From Eubacterium sp. MSJ-21 (GTDB taxonomy: Bacteria > Bacillota > Clostridia > Lachnospirales > Lachnospiraceae), in NCBI RefSeq assembly GCF_018918185.1, contig NZ_JAHLPZ010000010.1, positions 62,001-126,000 on the forward strand: a stretch of 64,000 nucleotides of DNA. Direction: 5' to 3'. The position numbers and the translations under genes were made by a program. The notes under the pieces are model-generated. The model worked only from the letters and a program-made list of their open reading frames with translations, made no database searches and had not been told where the DNA came from. Below are positions 32,689 through 42,406 of this stretch, piece by piece (position 1 is the first letter of the stretch; each line of letters begins with the position of its first letter).

Positions 32689-33711
32689 ATGAGCAAAAAT
32701 ATTGATTGGTCTTCACTTGGCTTTGGCTATGTGCAGACAGACAAGCGTTTCGTATCAAACTACAAGAATGGTGCATGGGATGATGGCGTACTGACAGAGG
32801 ATGCAACAATCAATCTGAGTGAGTGTGCCGGCGTACTTCAGTATGCACAGACATGTTTTGAAGGTTTGAAGGCATATACAACAGAGAAGGGACAGATTGT
32901 AATTTTCCGTCCTGATTTAAATGCATCCCGTATGGCAGATTCCTGCAAACGTCTGGAGATGCCAGTATACCCGGAAGATAAGTGGGTAGATGCAATTGTA
33001 AAGACTGTTGAGGCAAATATCGACTGGGTACCACCATATGGTTCCGGTGCAACTCTTTACATCCGTCCATATATGTTCGGCAGCAATCCGGTTATCGGTG
33101 TAAAGCCGGCGGATGAGTATCAGTTCCGTGTATTCTGTACACCGGTTGGTCCTTACTTCAAGGGCGGCGCAAAGCCAATCGTAATCCGTGTCAGCGATTA
33201 TGATCGTGCAGCACCTCATGGAACCGGACATATCAAGGCTGGTTTGAACTATGCGATGAGCTTATATCCAATCGTAGATGCACATAATCAGGGATTTGCT
33301 GAGAATATGTATCTGGATGCTGCAACACGTACAAAGGTAGAGGAGACAGGTGGTGCAAACTTCATCTTCGTTACAAAGGATGGCACATTGGTAACACCAA
33401 AGTCAGACAGTATCCTTCCTTCTATCACACGTCGTTCTCTGATGGTGGTTGCAGAGAAGTACCTTGGCATGAAGGTAGAGCATAGAGAGGTTTACTTCGA
33501 CGAGGTAAAGGATTTTGCAGAGTGTGGTCTGTGTGGTACAGCTGCAGTTATCTCTCCGGTTGGAAAGATCAACGATCATGGCAAAGAAATCTGCTTCCCA
33601 AGCGGTATGGAAGAGATGGGACCATATACAAAGAAGCTGTATGATGCTCTGACAGGTATCCAGATGGGACGCATCGAGGCACCAGAAGGCTGGATTAAGG
33701 TAATTAGATAA
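32689..33711 (+). CDS. ilvE: Branched-chain amino acid aminotransferase
   Basis: 340 residues, fold-type IV PLP enzyme of the longer BCAT subgroup. FEGLKAYTTEKG and RPDLNASRMADSCKRLEMP near the N-terminus, the PLP lysine in GTGHIKAGLNYA and the C-terminal FAECGLCGTAAVISPVGKI are all typical. It interconverts leucine, isoleucine and valine with their 2-oxo acids using glutamate/2-oxoglutarate. It starts behind an AAAGGAAG site. A glycosyltransferase gene follows only 3 nt after the stop, so the two may be co-transcribed. Confidence 0.96.
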   Translation: MSKNIDWSSLGFGYVQTDKRFVSNYKNGAWDDGVLTEDATINLSECAGVLQYAQTCFEGLKAYTTEKGQIVIFRPDLNASRMADSCKRLEMPVYPEDKWVDAIVKTVEANIDWVPPYGSGATLYIRPYMFGSNPVIGVKPADEYQFRVFCTPVGPYFKGGAKPIVIRVSDYDRAAPHGTGHIKAGLNYAMSLYPIVDAHNQGFAENMYLDAATRTKVEETGGANFIFVTKDGTLVTPKSDSILPSITRRSLMVVAEKYLGMKVEHREVYFDEVKDFAECGLCGTAAVISPVGKINDHGKEICFPSGMEEMGPYTKKLYDALTGIQMGRIEAPEGWIKVIR

Positions 33712-33714
33712 TTT

Positions 33715-34743
33715 ATGAATAAGAAAATATTAACCATCACAATTCCCTGCTACAATTCGCAGGATTATATGAAGAAGTGCGTCGATCACGCATTGCTTGG
33801 TGGCGAACTGGTAGAAATACTGATTGTGGATGATGGATCTACGGATGACACTGCGAAGATTGCAGATGCCTATGCGGAGAAATATCCGACGATCATAAAG
33901 GCAATTCATAAAGAAAATGGTGGGCATGGCGATGCGGTGAATACCGGTATCGCCCATGCAACCGGAGTATATTTCAAGGTCGTTGACAGTGATGACTGGC
34001 TGGACAAGGAAGCTTATAGGCAGGTGCTGAAGGTCTTGAAGAAGCTTGTGGAAGATGACAAGGAGCTGGATGTTCTGCTTTCCAACTATATTTATGACAA
34101 GGTAGAACGCCGGAAAAAGCGTGTGATGCGGTATCACGGGGCTTTGCCGGAGAAACGGATCATCAGCTGGGAGGACAGCCGGATACGGTTCAACAAGTTT
34201 CAGTATGTACTGATGCATTCCGTCATATATCGGACACAGCTGCTGAAGGACTGTGGACTGCAGCTCCCAAAGCATACATTTTATGTAGATAATCTCTATA
34301 TCTTTGAACCGATGATCCACGTGAAGAAACTGATGTACTTGAATGTTGATTTGTATCACTATTACATCGGTAGAGAAGGACAGTCGGTTAATGAGAAGAC
34401 GATGATGAAGCGGATTGATCAACAGATGCTGGTGAACCGGACGCTGATTCAGTTTTTCAGTGAGAATCGCAAGAAGCTTCCGCCACAGATGTACCGGTTC
34501 CTGTTCCAGTATCTGGATATGATGATGTGCGTAGCATCAAGTATCTGTGTTGTATCGAAAGACAAGGAACTGTATAAGAAGAAAAAGGAGCTGTGGAAGT
34601 ATCTGAAGGATACGGATGCAGAATTATACAAGGAGCTTCGAAAAACATTGTTTGGTATCGTGTTCAATCTGCATGGACCAACGGGCAGATGGTTTGCAAG
34701 AACCGGATACCGCCTGTTCCAGAAGCTGTTTGGGTTTAATTAA
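33715..34743 (+). CDS. Family 2 glycosyltransferase
   Basis: 342 residues, GT-A fold. The nucleotide-sugar site is LTITIPCYNSQDYMKKCVDH and ILIVDDGSTDDTAKI, and the DxD motif is VVDSDDWLD. The C-terminal half is helical and basic. It is cytoplasmic or peripheral at the membrane and presumably adds a sugar to a cell-wall or capsular glycan. It directly follows ilvE and ends at a bidirectional terminator. Confidence 0.92.
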   Translation: MNKKILTITIPCYNSQDYMKKCVDHALLGGELVEILIVDDGSTDDTAKIADAYAEKYPTIIKAIHKENGGHGDAVNTGIAHATGVYFKVVDSDDWLDKEAYRQVLKVLKKLVEDDKELDVLLSNYIYDKVERRKKRVMRYHGALPEKRIISWEDSRIRFNKFQYVLMHSVIYRTQLLKDCGLQLPKHTFYVDNLYIFEPMIHVKKLMYLNVDLYHYYIGREGQSVNEKTMMKRIDQQMLVNRTLIQFFSENRKKLPPQMYRFLFQYLDMMMCVASSICVVSKDKELYKKKKELWKYLKDTDAELYKELRKTLFGIVFNLHGPTGRWFARTGYRLFQKLFGFN

Positions 34744-34752
34744 ATCGAGTAT

Positions 34753-34800
34753 AAAAAAGATTCCGAAATCTGTGATAAACAGATTCCGGAATCTTTTTTT
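34753..34800. terminator. Bidirectional terminator
   Basis: AAAAAGATTCCG and CGGAATCTTTTT, with an inner AATCTG/CAGATT pair, separate the convergent glycosyltransferase and PAP2 genes. Confidence 0.85.
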
Positions 34801-34837
34801 GGCTATTTCCTTCTATATTGACGTTATGTATAACTGT

Positions 34838-35500
34838 CTAATTTGATTGCTTTTCTGTGTGATCGGATTGGGTTTTGCCCCATGGAATCACATATACAAT
34901 CGGATAAAGAATTGCTGCCATCGCAAATGCTCCGAGGACATCCCATACGGAATGTTGCTTCAAAAACATCGTGGATAAGATGATCAGGATTCCAATGATT
35001 GTTGCGATTGCCTTGATCCAGGTTTTCCCTTTCATGCCCTTGCTCTTATACAGGGCAACGAGACAGCCAAGTGTGTTGAATACATGCAGGCTTGGGAATA
35101 CGTTTGTACTTGTATCAGTCTTATATAGCATCTTTACCAGCTTGGCACACAGGTTGTTGCGGTAGGAGATATCCTGTCGTAAATCTAAGCCGTTGTGCCA
35201 GAGTGTACAGATGATCAGAAATATCGTCATGCCGCTGAATAGATATGCACAGCACTGATAATATTCTTTCTTCGAATAGAAAAATTCATATCCGACAATC
35301 GCAGGAACAAATAAAAACCACATAAAATAAGGGATGATGAAATATTCACAGAACGGAATCTTGTAATCAATTGGCATTGAGACAAGATGAAAATCCGTTG
35401 TTACTGTTTTTTCCAGCCACATAAACCATGGCATATAGAAAACAATGTAGATAAGTGTCCATATATGATTGTATTTTTTTATGATAGTTCCGGCTTTCAT
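34838..35500 (-). CDS. PAP2-superfamily membrane phosphatase/phosphotransferase
   Basis: About 220 residues, six hydrophobic helices. PAP2 signature pieces are NVFPSLHVFNTLG (phosphatase motif 2 with Ser-His) and KQHSVWDVLGAFAMA (motif 3 with His-Asp). The pattern is of the Aur1/inositolphosphotransferase branch. It would act on lipid phosphates at the membrane. ATG 35500 is chosen over 35545 because the upstream ATG has no ribosome site and overlaps the pyrG terminator; GGAAAGG lies upstream of 35500 with long spacing. Confidence 0.82.
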   Translation of the reverse strand: MKAGTIIKKYNHIWTLIYIVFYMPWFMWLEKTVTTDFHLVSMPIDYKIPFCEYFIIPYFMWFLFVPAIVGYEFFYSKKEYYQCCAYLFSGMTIFLIICTLWHNGLDLRQDISYRNNLCAKLVKMLYKTDTSTNVFPSLHVFNTLGCLVALYKSKGMKGKTWIKAIATIIGILIILSTMFLKQHSVWDVLGAFAMAAILYPIVYVIPWGKTQSDHTEKQSN

Positions 35501-35547
35501 GTGGTTGGAAGCACCTTTCCTTATCTTACGTCTGTTATGTATCAAAT

Positions 35548-35588
35548 AAATAAGCAGCTTTGCCTGTGAACGGTAACGCTGCTTATTT
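35548..35588 (-). terminator. pyrG terminator
   Basis: AAATAAGCAGC and GCTGCTTATTT form an 11-bp stem about 20 nt beyond the pyrG stop on the minus strand; the T run is short. Confidence 0.65.
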
Positions 35589-35607
35589 GACTGATGAAAT
35601 TATATCA

Positions 35608-37215
35608 CTATTTTTCAGAATGTGCAATCGCAGCACCAACAAATCCTAAGAATAATGGATGCGCTTTGTTTGGACGGCTCTTGAATTCCGGATGCGCCTG
35701 AGTTCCAATGAACCATGGGTGATCTGGAAGCTCGATCATTTCGACGATATGACCATCTGGCGATAAACCGGACAGCAGCATACCATGATCGGTCAGAACC
35801 TTTCTGTAATCGTTATTTACCTCATACCGATGTCTGTGACGCTCGTTGATATGGTCGGTGCCATATAACTGATATGCTTTTGAGCTCTTGTCAAGCACAC
35901 AAGGATAAGAACCAAGCCGTAATGTTCCGCCTAAGTCTGTTACACCATTCTGGTCAGGCATAATATGAATAACCTGATGACTGGAGCTTGGATTGAACTC
36001 GGAGCTGTTTGCATCCGGATAACCGACAACATTTCTCATGAACTCTACGATTGTCAGCTGCATACCAAGGCATAAGCCTAAGTATGGAATCTTATTTTCA
36101 CGCGCGTAGGTAATTGCTTCAATCATGCCCTCGATACCGCGGTCGCCGAAGCCGCCAGGTACTAAGATACCGGATACATCGCCTAAGATCTCTCCGACGT
36201 TTTCTTTTGTTACAAGCTCAGAATCTACCCATTTAATCTCGACGTCCGCACGATGTGCTACACCGGCATGCTTCAAAGATTCTACAACAGAAATGTAAGC
36301 GTCATGCAGGCTGACGTATTTTCCAACTAAAGCGACACGCACCTTCTTCTGTGGGTGTTTCCAGTTGTCCACCATGGCGATCCAGTCGTCAAGATCTGGC
36401 TCCGGACATGGGATATGGAGACATTTGCAGGCTGCATCGGCAAGCTTCTCATGCTCCATAGCAAGAACAACTTCATATAATACATCCACATCCAGATTCT
36501 GGATGACACATTCGCTTGGAACATTACAAAAGCTGGCAATCTTGTCTTTAATTGCTTTGTCTAACGGAAGGTCGGAACGGCAAACTAAGATATCCGGCTG
36601 GATACCAAGCGACTGACAGGTTTTTACACTTGCCTGTGTTGGCTTTGTTTTCAGTTCTCCGGATGATTTTAAGTAAGGAATTAGTGTGACGTGGATCATG
36701 ATGCAGTTCTCATGCCCGACATCCAACTGGAACTGACGAATGGCTTCCATGTACGGCTGACTCTCGATATCGCCGACTGTACCACCAACCTCGATGATTG
36801 CAATCTCGTTATCCTTTGCGTCTGGATTGCGATAGAAACGATCTTTGATTTCATTTGTAATATGAGGGATGATCTGAACGGTATGACCGCCGAAATCGCC
36901 ACGGCGCTCTTTGTTCAGGATGCTCCAGTAAACCTTTCCTGTTGTCACGTTGGAACCCTTGTTCAGACTTTCGTCGATGAAACGCTCATAGTGTCCAAGA
37001 TCCAGATCGGTTTCTGCGCCGTCATCTGTTACAAATACTTCGCCATGTTGAATCGGGTTCATGGTTCCTGGATCCATATTGACATATGGATCAAATTTCT
37101 GGCTGATCACTTTGTAGCCGCGCGCCTTCAACAGGCGTCCCAGTGATGCTGCGGTAATACCTTTACCGAGACCGGACACAACGCCGCCAGTGACAAAAAT
37201 GTACTTTACTGCCAT
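35608..37215 (-). CDS. pyrG: CTP synthase
   Basis: 535 residues, full length. The synthetase domain (about 1-270) has the P-loop [14 protein letters not shown] and [13 protein letters not shown]; the glutamine amidotransferase domain (about 290-535) has nucleophile Cys in YLGLCLGMQ and the His-Glu pair in AHPEFKSRP. It makes CTP from UTP, ATP and glutamine. It is read on the minus strand from its own promoter, which overlaps the end of the upstream glycosyltransferase gene. Confidence 0.98.
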   Translation of the reverse strand: MAVKYIFVTGGVVSGLGKGITAASLGRLLKARGYKVISQKFDPYVNMDPGTMNPIQHGEVFVTDDGAETDLDLGHYERFIDESLNKGSNVTTGKVYWSILNKERRGDFGGHTVQIIPHITNEIKDRFYRNPDAKDNEIAIIEVGGTVGDIESQPYMEAIRQFQLDVGHENCIMIHVTLIPYLKSSGELKTKPTQASVKTCQSLGIQPDILVCRSDLPLDKAIKDKIASFCNVPSECVIQNLDVDVLYEVVLAMEHEKLADAACKCLHIPCPEPDLDDWIAMVDNWKHPQKKVRVALVGKYVSLHDAYISVVESLKHAGVAHRADVEIKWVDSELVTKENVGEILGDVSGILVPGGFGDRGIEGMIEAITYARENKIPYLGLCLGMQLTIVEFMRNVVGYPDANSSEFNPSSSHQVIHIMPDQNGVTDLGGTLRLGSYPCVLDKSSKAYQLYGTDHINERHRHRYEVNNDYRKVLTDHGMLLSGLSPDGHIVEMIELPDHPWFIGTQAHPEFKSRPNKAHPLFLGFVGAAIAHSEK

Positions 37216-37282
37216 AGCTTAATCCTCTTTCCGTTTGATTTTTATATTTTCATTCTTTTTGCTTTAGAAAAATTCAAAAATC

Positions 37283-37311
37283 ATTATAAACGAAAAGGAA
37301 AACGAAGTCAA
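37283..37311 (-). promoter_or_regulatory. pyrG promoter
   Basis: On the minus strand TTGACT, a 17-nt spacer and TATAAT; the -35 lies right after the stop of the upstream gene. Confidence 0.75.
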
Positions 37312-38271
37312 TTACAAATGGTTAGAATAAAACATAAGCTGAAAGACGCGGTTGTCCTTTTTATTCTGTCGGAATAAAAATTTGCCGGATTTGCCCATTT
37401 TACGGTAGGCTTTCACGTCCTGATATTTCGTAAGAATATGTAAAAACTGTTTTTTCTCCTCTGGCACATTGTAGATTCGTTCAAACGCCTTTGCCTGACG
37501 GGAAACGTGTCCACTGTTCGTACGGCTTTGCTTTAACCGACGGAAGAATTTGGAACAGCCGGAAGGGGCTGCCGCGCCGAGGGTATTCCCTGCGTGCTGA
37601 CGGTATTTGTAGTGTGCCGCGCTGTCGTAGTAAACTTCACCGAAACAGGATGCAACCAGATAAAGCCACCAGTCATGCATGTAGATATCCTGTGGCATGC
37701 TGATCCGGATATAAGACATAAGAGCCTGATTAAATACGATGCTGGCACCGCGTGCGATGTTCTCGATCAATGCATTCCGGAAGTCCGGAACCAGTTCTTT
37801 GCCTGCTGTCTGCATGGATTCCGGAAGCAGATTTAATGCGCCATCGGTATTCCAGGCGTCGCAACAGTAGAGAAGTGGCGTCGCATATGCTCGAATCTGG
37901 GAATCGTTCTTCTTTTTCTTTGGAGATTTTGATTTGCGCATTTGTTCGAGTTTCTGACATGCGATGGAAAGCTTGTCTTCATCCCACACATCATCCTGAT
38001 CGGAGAGGGCATAAAAATCAACGTCTGGATCGGATAATTCAAACAGCCGGAAAAAAGAAGCAACGACACCGCAGTTTTCTCCACACATATAACGTATATT
38101 TTCATGGAGTGCAGCATAGGCGCGTAGAATATCTACCGTACCGTCGGTCGATCCATCGTCGCGGACGAAGATACGAACGTCCACGTTTTTCTGATTCAAG
38201 ATGCTGTCTAATTGTTCTTTTAAGTAGGCTTCTCCGTTGTAAGCAGATAACAGAACCTGAACTGTATACAT
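37312..38271 (-). CDS. Family 2 glycosyltransferase
   Basis: 319 residues, GT-A fold. VQVLLSAYNGEAYLKEQLDS and VRDDGSTDGTVDILRAY give the nucleotide-binding half; ALSDQDDVWDEDKL carries the DxD motif. The ALSDQDDVW form is typical of rhamnosyl/galactosyl transferases in surface polysaccharide synthesis. The gene lies downstream of a GT4 gene on the minus strand, probably in one operon (36-nt gap). Confidence 0.92.
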   Translation of the reverse strand: MYTVQVLLSAYNGEAYLKEQLDSILNQKNVDVRIFVRDDGSTDGTVDILRAYAALHENIRYMCGENCGVVASFFRLFELSDPDVDFYALSDQDDVWDEDKLSIACQKLEQMRKSKSPKKKKNDSQIRAYATPLLYCCDAWNTDGALNLLPESMQTAGKELVPDFRNALIENIARGASIVFNQALMSYIRISMPQDIYMHDWWLYLVASCFGEVYYDSAAHYKYRQHAGNTLGAAAPSGCSKFFRRLKQSRTNSGHVSRQAKAFERIYNVPEEKKQFLHILTKYQDVKAYRKMGKSGKFLFRQNKKDNRVFQLMFYSNHL

Positions 38272-38307
38272 AATAAACTCCTTTTATAAATGCAATGTGG
38301 CAGACCG

Positions 38308-39480
38308 TTAATCGGTCAACTCTGTATAAATCGTAGTCATAAGCTTGTGTACAAGTGCAATATCGAAATATTTTTTGCAGTTCGAATAGTTTTCCTCGCC
38401 CAGTGCCTGCGCGAGTGAGGAATCGTCAAGAATTTTATTTATCTTTGCTGCATATGCGTCTGCGTCTTTCGTCGGAAGCAGGTAGTGTCTGCCCTGTGTA
38501 TGAGGTTCGGGGGCAAGCAGGTCGCGGTTTCCACGGATATCGGATGCGATGATCGGGAGTCTGGCAGCCATCGCCTGCATAACAGCGACGGATAAGCCCT
38601 CCTGAAAGCTTGTGAATAAAAACAGATCAGAGCAGCGGTACAGATCCAGCACATCCGTGTGGTAACCGGCAAAAAACACGCGGTCGTCAACCTGCAGCTC
38701 CCGCGTGAGCTGCGCCAGCGAATCGGCGAGAGCTCCTTTGCCGCAGATGGCAAGAATCGCATCGTCACGGTCAGCACTGGCAAATGCGCGGATTGCCGTC
38801 TCAACATTTTTGCGCGGAATCAGCTCTGCGACTGTAAGAATAATCTTCTTGCCGGATGGCAGACCGAATCGCCGGCATACATCTGGTTTGTCCACCTGAA
38901 TGGAAGCAATTGCATCGGTATCCACACCGACGCCAGGTACATAATGGACGTTTGGATGATGAAACCGACGCTTAGCTGCCTGATAATCTTCTTGGTTTAA
39001 GGTAATCAGACAATCCGTTACATGAGACAGCCATTTTTCAACATTGTAATAGAGCAGATAGTTTTTGAAACCGGCACCACGGAAAAAATGAAATCCGTGG
39101 ACAAAATAGATCACCTTCGTGCCGTCCTTACGGAATTTCTTCGCGGCAAGCCGGCCGACAACGCCGCCAAAGGGCGTCTGCGTATGCACGATCTGGCAAG
39201 GGTGATTCCGCATATAGCGTTTTAAAATCTGGATGGATTTATGGGCTTTGCCAAGCTCTGTGACCTTTCGAGGGATTGGCAGATCAATAATCTCGATGTC
39301 CTGTGCAGCAAGCTCGCTCGCAAAAGCGCGGATGCGCTCTGCTGTGCTGGAATTTCCTTCCTGAAAATTTGCTGCTACGGAAATCGTGTATCCCATATCC
39401 TGTAAGATGCGGATGTTATCTTTATTAAAATGGTCAATCATAGATGCGGAGTTCGCAATCAATAAGGCATGTTTTTCCAT
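38308..39480 (-). CDS. Family 4 glycosyltransferase
   Basis: 390 residues, GT-B fold. The N-terminal acceptor domain (HALLIANSASMIDHFNKDNI; HTQTPFGGVVGRLAAK) and the C-terminal donor domain (ILTVAELIPRKNVETAIRAF; TSFQEGLSVAVMQAMAARLP with the EX7E-type motif) are complete. The best match by pattern is the CapM/EpsD-like group of exopolysaccharide transferases. It is the first gene of a two-gene minus-strand operon. Confidence 0.92.
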   Translation of the reverse strand: MEKHALLIANSASMIDHFNKDNIRILQDMGYTISVAANFQEGNSSTAERIRAFASELAAQDIEIIDLPIPRKVTELGKAHKSIQILKRYMRNHPCQIVHTQTPFGGVVGRLAAKKFRKDGTKVIYFVHGFHFFRGAGFKNYLLYYNVEKWLSHVTDCLITLNQEDYQAAKRRFHHPNVHYVPGVGVDTDAIASIQVDKPDVCRRFGLPSGKKIILTVAELIPRKNVETAIRAFASADRDDAILAICGKGALADSLAQLTRELQVDDRVFFAGYHTDVLDLYRCSDLFLFTSFQEGLSVAVMQAMAARLPIIASDIRGNRDLLAPEPHTQGRHYLLPTKDADAYAAKINKILDDSSLAQALGEENYSNCKKYFDIALVHKLMTTIYTELTD

Positions 39481-39550
39481 ATAACTTCCTATTCTGATTC
39501 ATTTTTCTGTCGCGGTAACTGTATGAATACAGTGCCTGTAATCGATCTAA

Positions 39551-39579
39551 ATTATACTATAAAATAAAAACTAAGACAA
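39551..39579 (-). promoter_or_regulatory. Promoter of the glycosyltransferase operon
   Basis: On the minus strand TTGTCT, a 17-nt spacer and TATAAT. Confidence 0.65.
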
Positions 39580-39630
39580 TGCACCAGTGATGAATAATGT
39601 ATAAAATAACCAATCATAATGATTGTATAC

Positions 39631-39704
39631 ATGATATAATGAAGCGTGCTGATGCACGCGCAGGTCATCACGCTGACGCGTGGTGACATATGATATAATG
39701 AAGC
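39631..39704 (+). repeat. Duplicated -10 box flanking two hairpins
   Basis: The 15-mer ATGATATAATGAAGC occurs at 39631-39645 and 39690-39704. Between the copies lie hairpins GCGTGC-TGAT-GCACGC and GTCATCACGC-TGA-CGCGTGGTGAC. Each repeat carries a TATAAT. It forms the leader of the phosphoesterase gene and may be a small insertion with target duplication or a tandem promoter. Confidence 0.55.
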
Positions 39705-39743
39705 CGGCATAAGATGTGATTGGAACCAGTGAGGAGAGTGGAT

Positions 39744-41351
39744 ATGAAATTTGCACATATTGCAGACGTTCATCTAGGGACGAGAAAAGATACACCGTAT
39801 CTTTATGATGGATTTTTGAATTTTATTGATTATATAGAACTGCATCCGGTGGATATGATATTTATTACAGGAGATTTGTTTGACCATGTGCCGACAAAAG
39901 AGGATATTGTATTTGTCGACACGCAGCTGGCGCGGCTGACGAAGACAGATATTCTCTATGTAACGGGAGAATGTGATTATCTGGGGAAGGATAGTGTACT
40001 TTGGAACTATGCATTTGTTTCGCGGATGTATCTGTTGAATTGTGAGGATATCCACAATCATGTGCCGGAAGCGGAACGTGCAGTGCGTAATCCTTACGCA
40101 GAAGGAATTGTGGACAGCCTGCATTTTGCAAAATACAATGTGGATGTCTATGGTATCTGCCAATACAGTGCACGGAATGAACGGAATGATTTTGATAGCG
40201 TATATGCCAGAAATCTTCGGGCAATCAACATCTTCCTTGGACATGGAGGAAGTGCAAGGGTTTGTCCGTTTGATGCGGAGGATTTTGGTGGAAAGAATTT
40301 TGGCTATGTGGGACTTGGGCATAAGCACCAGTATCAGGCGTTTGAAAAGCAGCATGTATACTATCCGGGAAGTCTGGAACCAATTACAGACAAAGAGACG
40401 GGGGAACATGGATTTATATATGGATATATTGATCAGCAGCTGACAAGTGTGAAGTTTGTTCCCATTGCCATGCGAAGATTTGAGGAGAAGAAGGAAGAGA
40501 CACCGGAGCCTGATTATGAGCTGTTGCAGGAATTAAACCGTGAGAATGATTTTGGTAAACGGCTGCAGACATTTGACCAGATACAGACCGGACCGGCACG
40601 GGAGGCAAAGAAAAAATATGCAGCAGGAATGTTGGCAGAATTACAGGATCTGACAGGAAAAAAAGCGGTGTCCACATATACACCGACGCAGATTGCGGAG
40701 GCATGGGCGGAGCAGCAGAAACAGTTAAAAGCAGAACTTCAATCCTTGCAGCAGGGGATTGCCCGGTGCGAGGAAACGCAGGCGGAGCTTTCTGAAAAGC
40801 TATTGGACTGTCCGGATCAGACGGGGACAACGAATGTACTGCATGAGGATATTGGAAAACTGAAATTTGATCTGTCGAAACTGGAATTTGAGGACAAGCA
40901 GGTTGATAAGAAATACAGCCGACGGAGGATTGGCTTTGTGCTGTGGATTGATACGCCGCTTGCAATCGTGCTTTCCCTGCTTGTCACAGTCGGAATGGTG
41001 GATGTATTTTTTATGCAGGCATGGAATGTATGGTGGCGTCTGGTGACCAGTCTGATCGGATTTGAAATTGTATTAACCTTTTTGGGATTCTGTATATATA
41101 ATATGACAAAGAAGCTGCGAAAAAAGCTGTTTGGAACAGAAATCCCGGTAGAGACGCATGCGCGCCTGCAGAGCGATATCCGTTTTTTGGAAAGTAAGAT
41201 TCATGATTTAGAACTCGAAGAAAGTTCCCGCTTTCTGGATCAGAAAAAGTATGAGGAATACAGCAGATCGCTGAAGGAGGCACAGGTACAGTACCAGCAG
41301 CTGTTAGACCGGTCAGAGGTGAATCTGCTGATTCTCAATCCGTATACATAG
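39744..41351 (+). CDS. SbcD-like metallophosphoesterase, atypical
   Basis: 535 residues from ATG 39744 (GAGGAG site). The N-terminal calcineurin-like domain keeps D8-x-H10 (FAHIADVHLG), GD at 43-44 (FITGDLFDHVP), GHGGS and GLGHKHQY. The usual GNHD motif reads GECD (75-78), so the Asn and His metal/phosphate ligands are changed. The second half has coiled-coil segments around two membrane helices (AIVLSLLVTVGMVDVFF; LVTSLIGFEIVLTFLGF), unlike normal SbcD. The SbcC partner gene is not adjacent. It may be membrane-tethered with altered or lost nuclease activity. Confidence 0.8.
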   Translation: MKFAHIADVHLGTRKDTPYLYDGFLNFIDYIELHPVDMIFITGDLFDHVPTKEDIVFVDTQLARLTKTDILYVTGECDYLGKDSVLWNYAFVSRMYLLNCEDIHNHVPEAERAVRNPYAEGIVDSLHFAKYNVDVYGICQYSARNERNDFDSVYARNLRAINIFLGHGGSARVCPFDAEDFGGKNFGYVGLGHKHQYQAFEKQHVYYPGSLEPITDKETGEHGFIYGYIDQQLTSVKFVPIAMRRFEEKKEETPEPDYELLQELNRENDFGKRLQTFDQIQTGPAREAKKKYAAGMLAELQDLTGKKAVSTYTPTQIAEAWAEQQKQLKAELQSLQQGIARCEETQAELSEKLLDCPDQTGTTNVLHEDIGKLKFDLSKLEFEDKQVDKKYSRRRIGFVLWIDTPLAIVLSLLVTVGMVDVFFMQAWNVWWRLVTSLIGFEIVLTFLGFCIYNMTKKLRKKLFGTEIPVETHARLQSDIRFLESKIHDLELEESSRFLDQKKYEEYSRSLKEAQVQYQQLLDRSEVNLLILNPYT

Positions 41352-41374
41352 CCGGTGCAATAGGAACAGAGAAT

Positions 41375-41414
41375 AAAACTGCCTGTGGATTTCATCAACC
41401 CGCAGGCAGTTTTT
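41375..41414. terminator. Bidirectional terminator
   Basis: AAAACTGCCTGTGG and CCCGCAGGCAGTTTTT separate the convergent phosphoesterase and lipoprotein genes. Confidence 0.88.
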
Positions 41415-41418
41415 ATAA

Positions 41419-42246
41419 TTATTCAGATGCTAAGGAAACATAGTCCGGAAGAATCCAGGTCTGACTATAGGAATCTACGATTCCATTTGCGGTATCTGCG
41501 TCCAGCTCATTCCGGCTGCCGGAATCTGAATCTGCCTGATACCAGGTTACTTCGGTGTCACTGACTGCCTCGGAAATGACAGACTGGATATTTTGCAGAG
41601 CGCCGTTACTTACAGTATAATAATCATATTCAAATTCTGCGGCACTGTTTGATCCCATAGCAGAGATAAAATAGACATTTACATCCTGCATATAGCTGAC
41701 CATATAGCCGACATTCAGCAACCGGCGTTCCTGCGCAGAGATCAGTTTTTTCGTTGTATTTCCATCGAAGGTCCAGATTTCATAGACTGATTTGCCGGTT
41801 GTATCTGTCGGATCACCGATAATCAGTTCATTGTATCCGTCATGATCCATATCGATGAGTGCGGCACCCACGTTGTCGAAGGATGCGGCACCGGTATCGG
41901 TATTTGTGATTAAAGCGCAGATATCGTTCTCCATACATGTGCCGTAATCCCATTTTTCTGCGATTGCCGTCCGGTATTTATCAAGGACGTCTTTGTATAG
42001 CTCCAGACCATTTTCGGCTGGTGTTTCTCCATTCGTTTCTTCGGACGTACTTTCTGTCGTGCTGTCGGTATCTTCTGTGGCAGAGACTGTCGTTTCCTGT
42101 GTATCAGCTGCGGTTGTCTCCTGTGAAACAGTTGCAGCAGTTGTTTGGGTACCGGCTGTATCTTCTTTTGAACCAGAGCCGCATCCGGATACAGCACATG
42201 CATTTAATGTGAGTAGCAGTGTTAGAACTGCCAGTTTTTTCTTCAT
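41419..42246 (-). CDS. Secreted lipoprotein with Thr/Glu-rich linker
   Basis: 275 residues. The signal ends in lipobox VSGC with Cys at about 22. Residues 25-80 are a low-complexity Thr/Ser/Glu spacer (DTQETTVSATEDTDS), and the folded part from about 80 contains AALIDMDHDGYNELIIGDPT, an EF-hand/FG-GAP-like calcium loop, then beta strands. It is anchored on the outer face of the membrane. The loop type is common in clostridial lipoproteins of unknown function. Minus strand, monocistronic. Confidence 0.82.
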   Translation of the reverse strand: MKKKLAVLTLLLTLNACAVSGCGSGSKEDTAGTQTTAATVSQETTAADTQETTVSATEDTDSTTESTSEETNGETPAENGLELYKDVLDKYRTAIAEKWDYGTCMENDICALITNTDTGAASFDNVGAALIDMDHDGYNELIIGDPTDTTGKSVYEIWTFDGNTTKKLISAQERRLLNVGYMVSYMQDVNVYFISAMGSNSAAEFEYDYYTVSNGALQNIQSVISEAVSDTEVTWYQADSDSGSRNELDADTANGIVDSYSQTWILPDYVSLASE

Positions 42247-42406
42247 TTCAGGTTCCTCCTTTGAACTTGCCTTATTTTAACGTAAATGTATCATAGTATT
42301 TCAAAAATAGCAAGAAAAATCAGGAAGAATAAAAAGAGGACTTTTGTCGGAAAAGGATTTGTGATACACTTTCTCTGTTGTAAATGTTTATGATGGAGGA
42401 AGACGT

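Noticed and set aside
35608-37215. Open frames on the plus strand across pyrG
   Set aside because: They are shadows of a strongly conserved minus-strand gene and lack ribosome sites.
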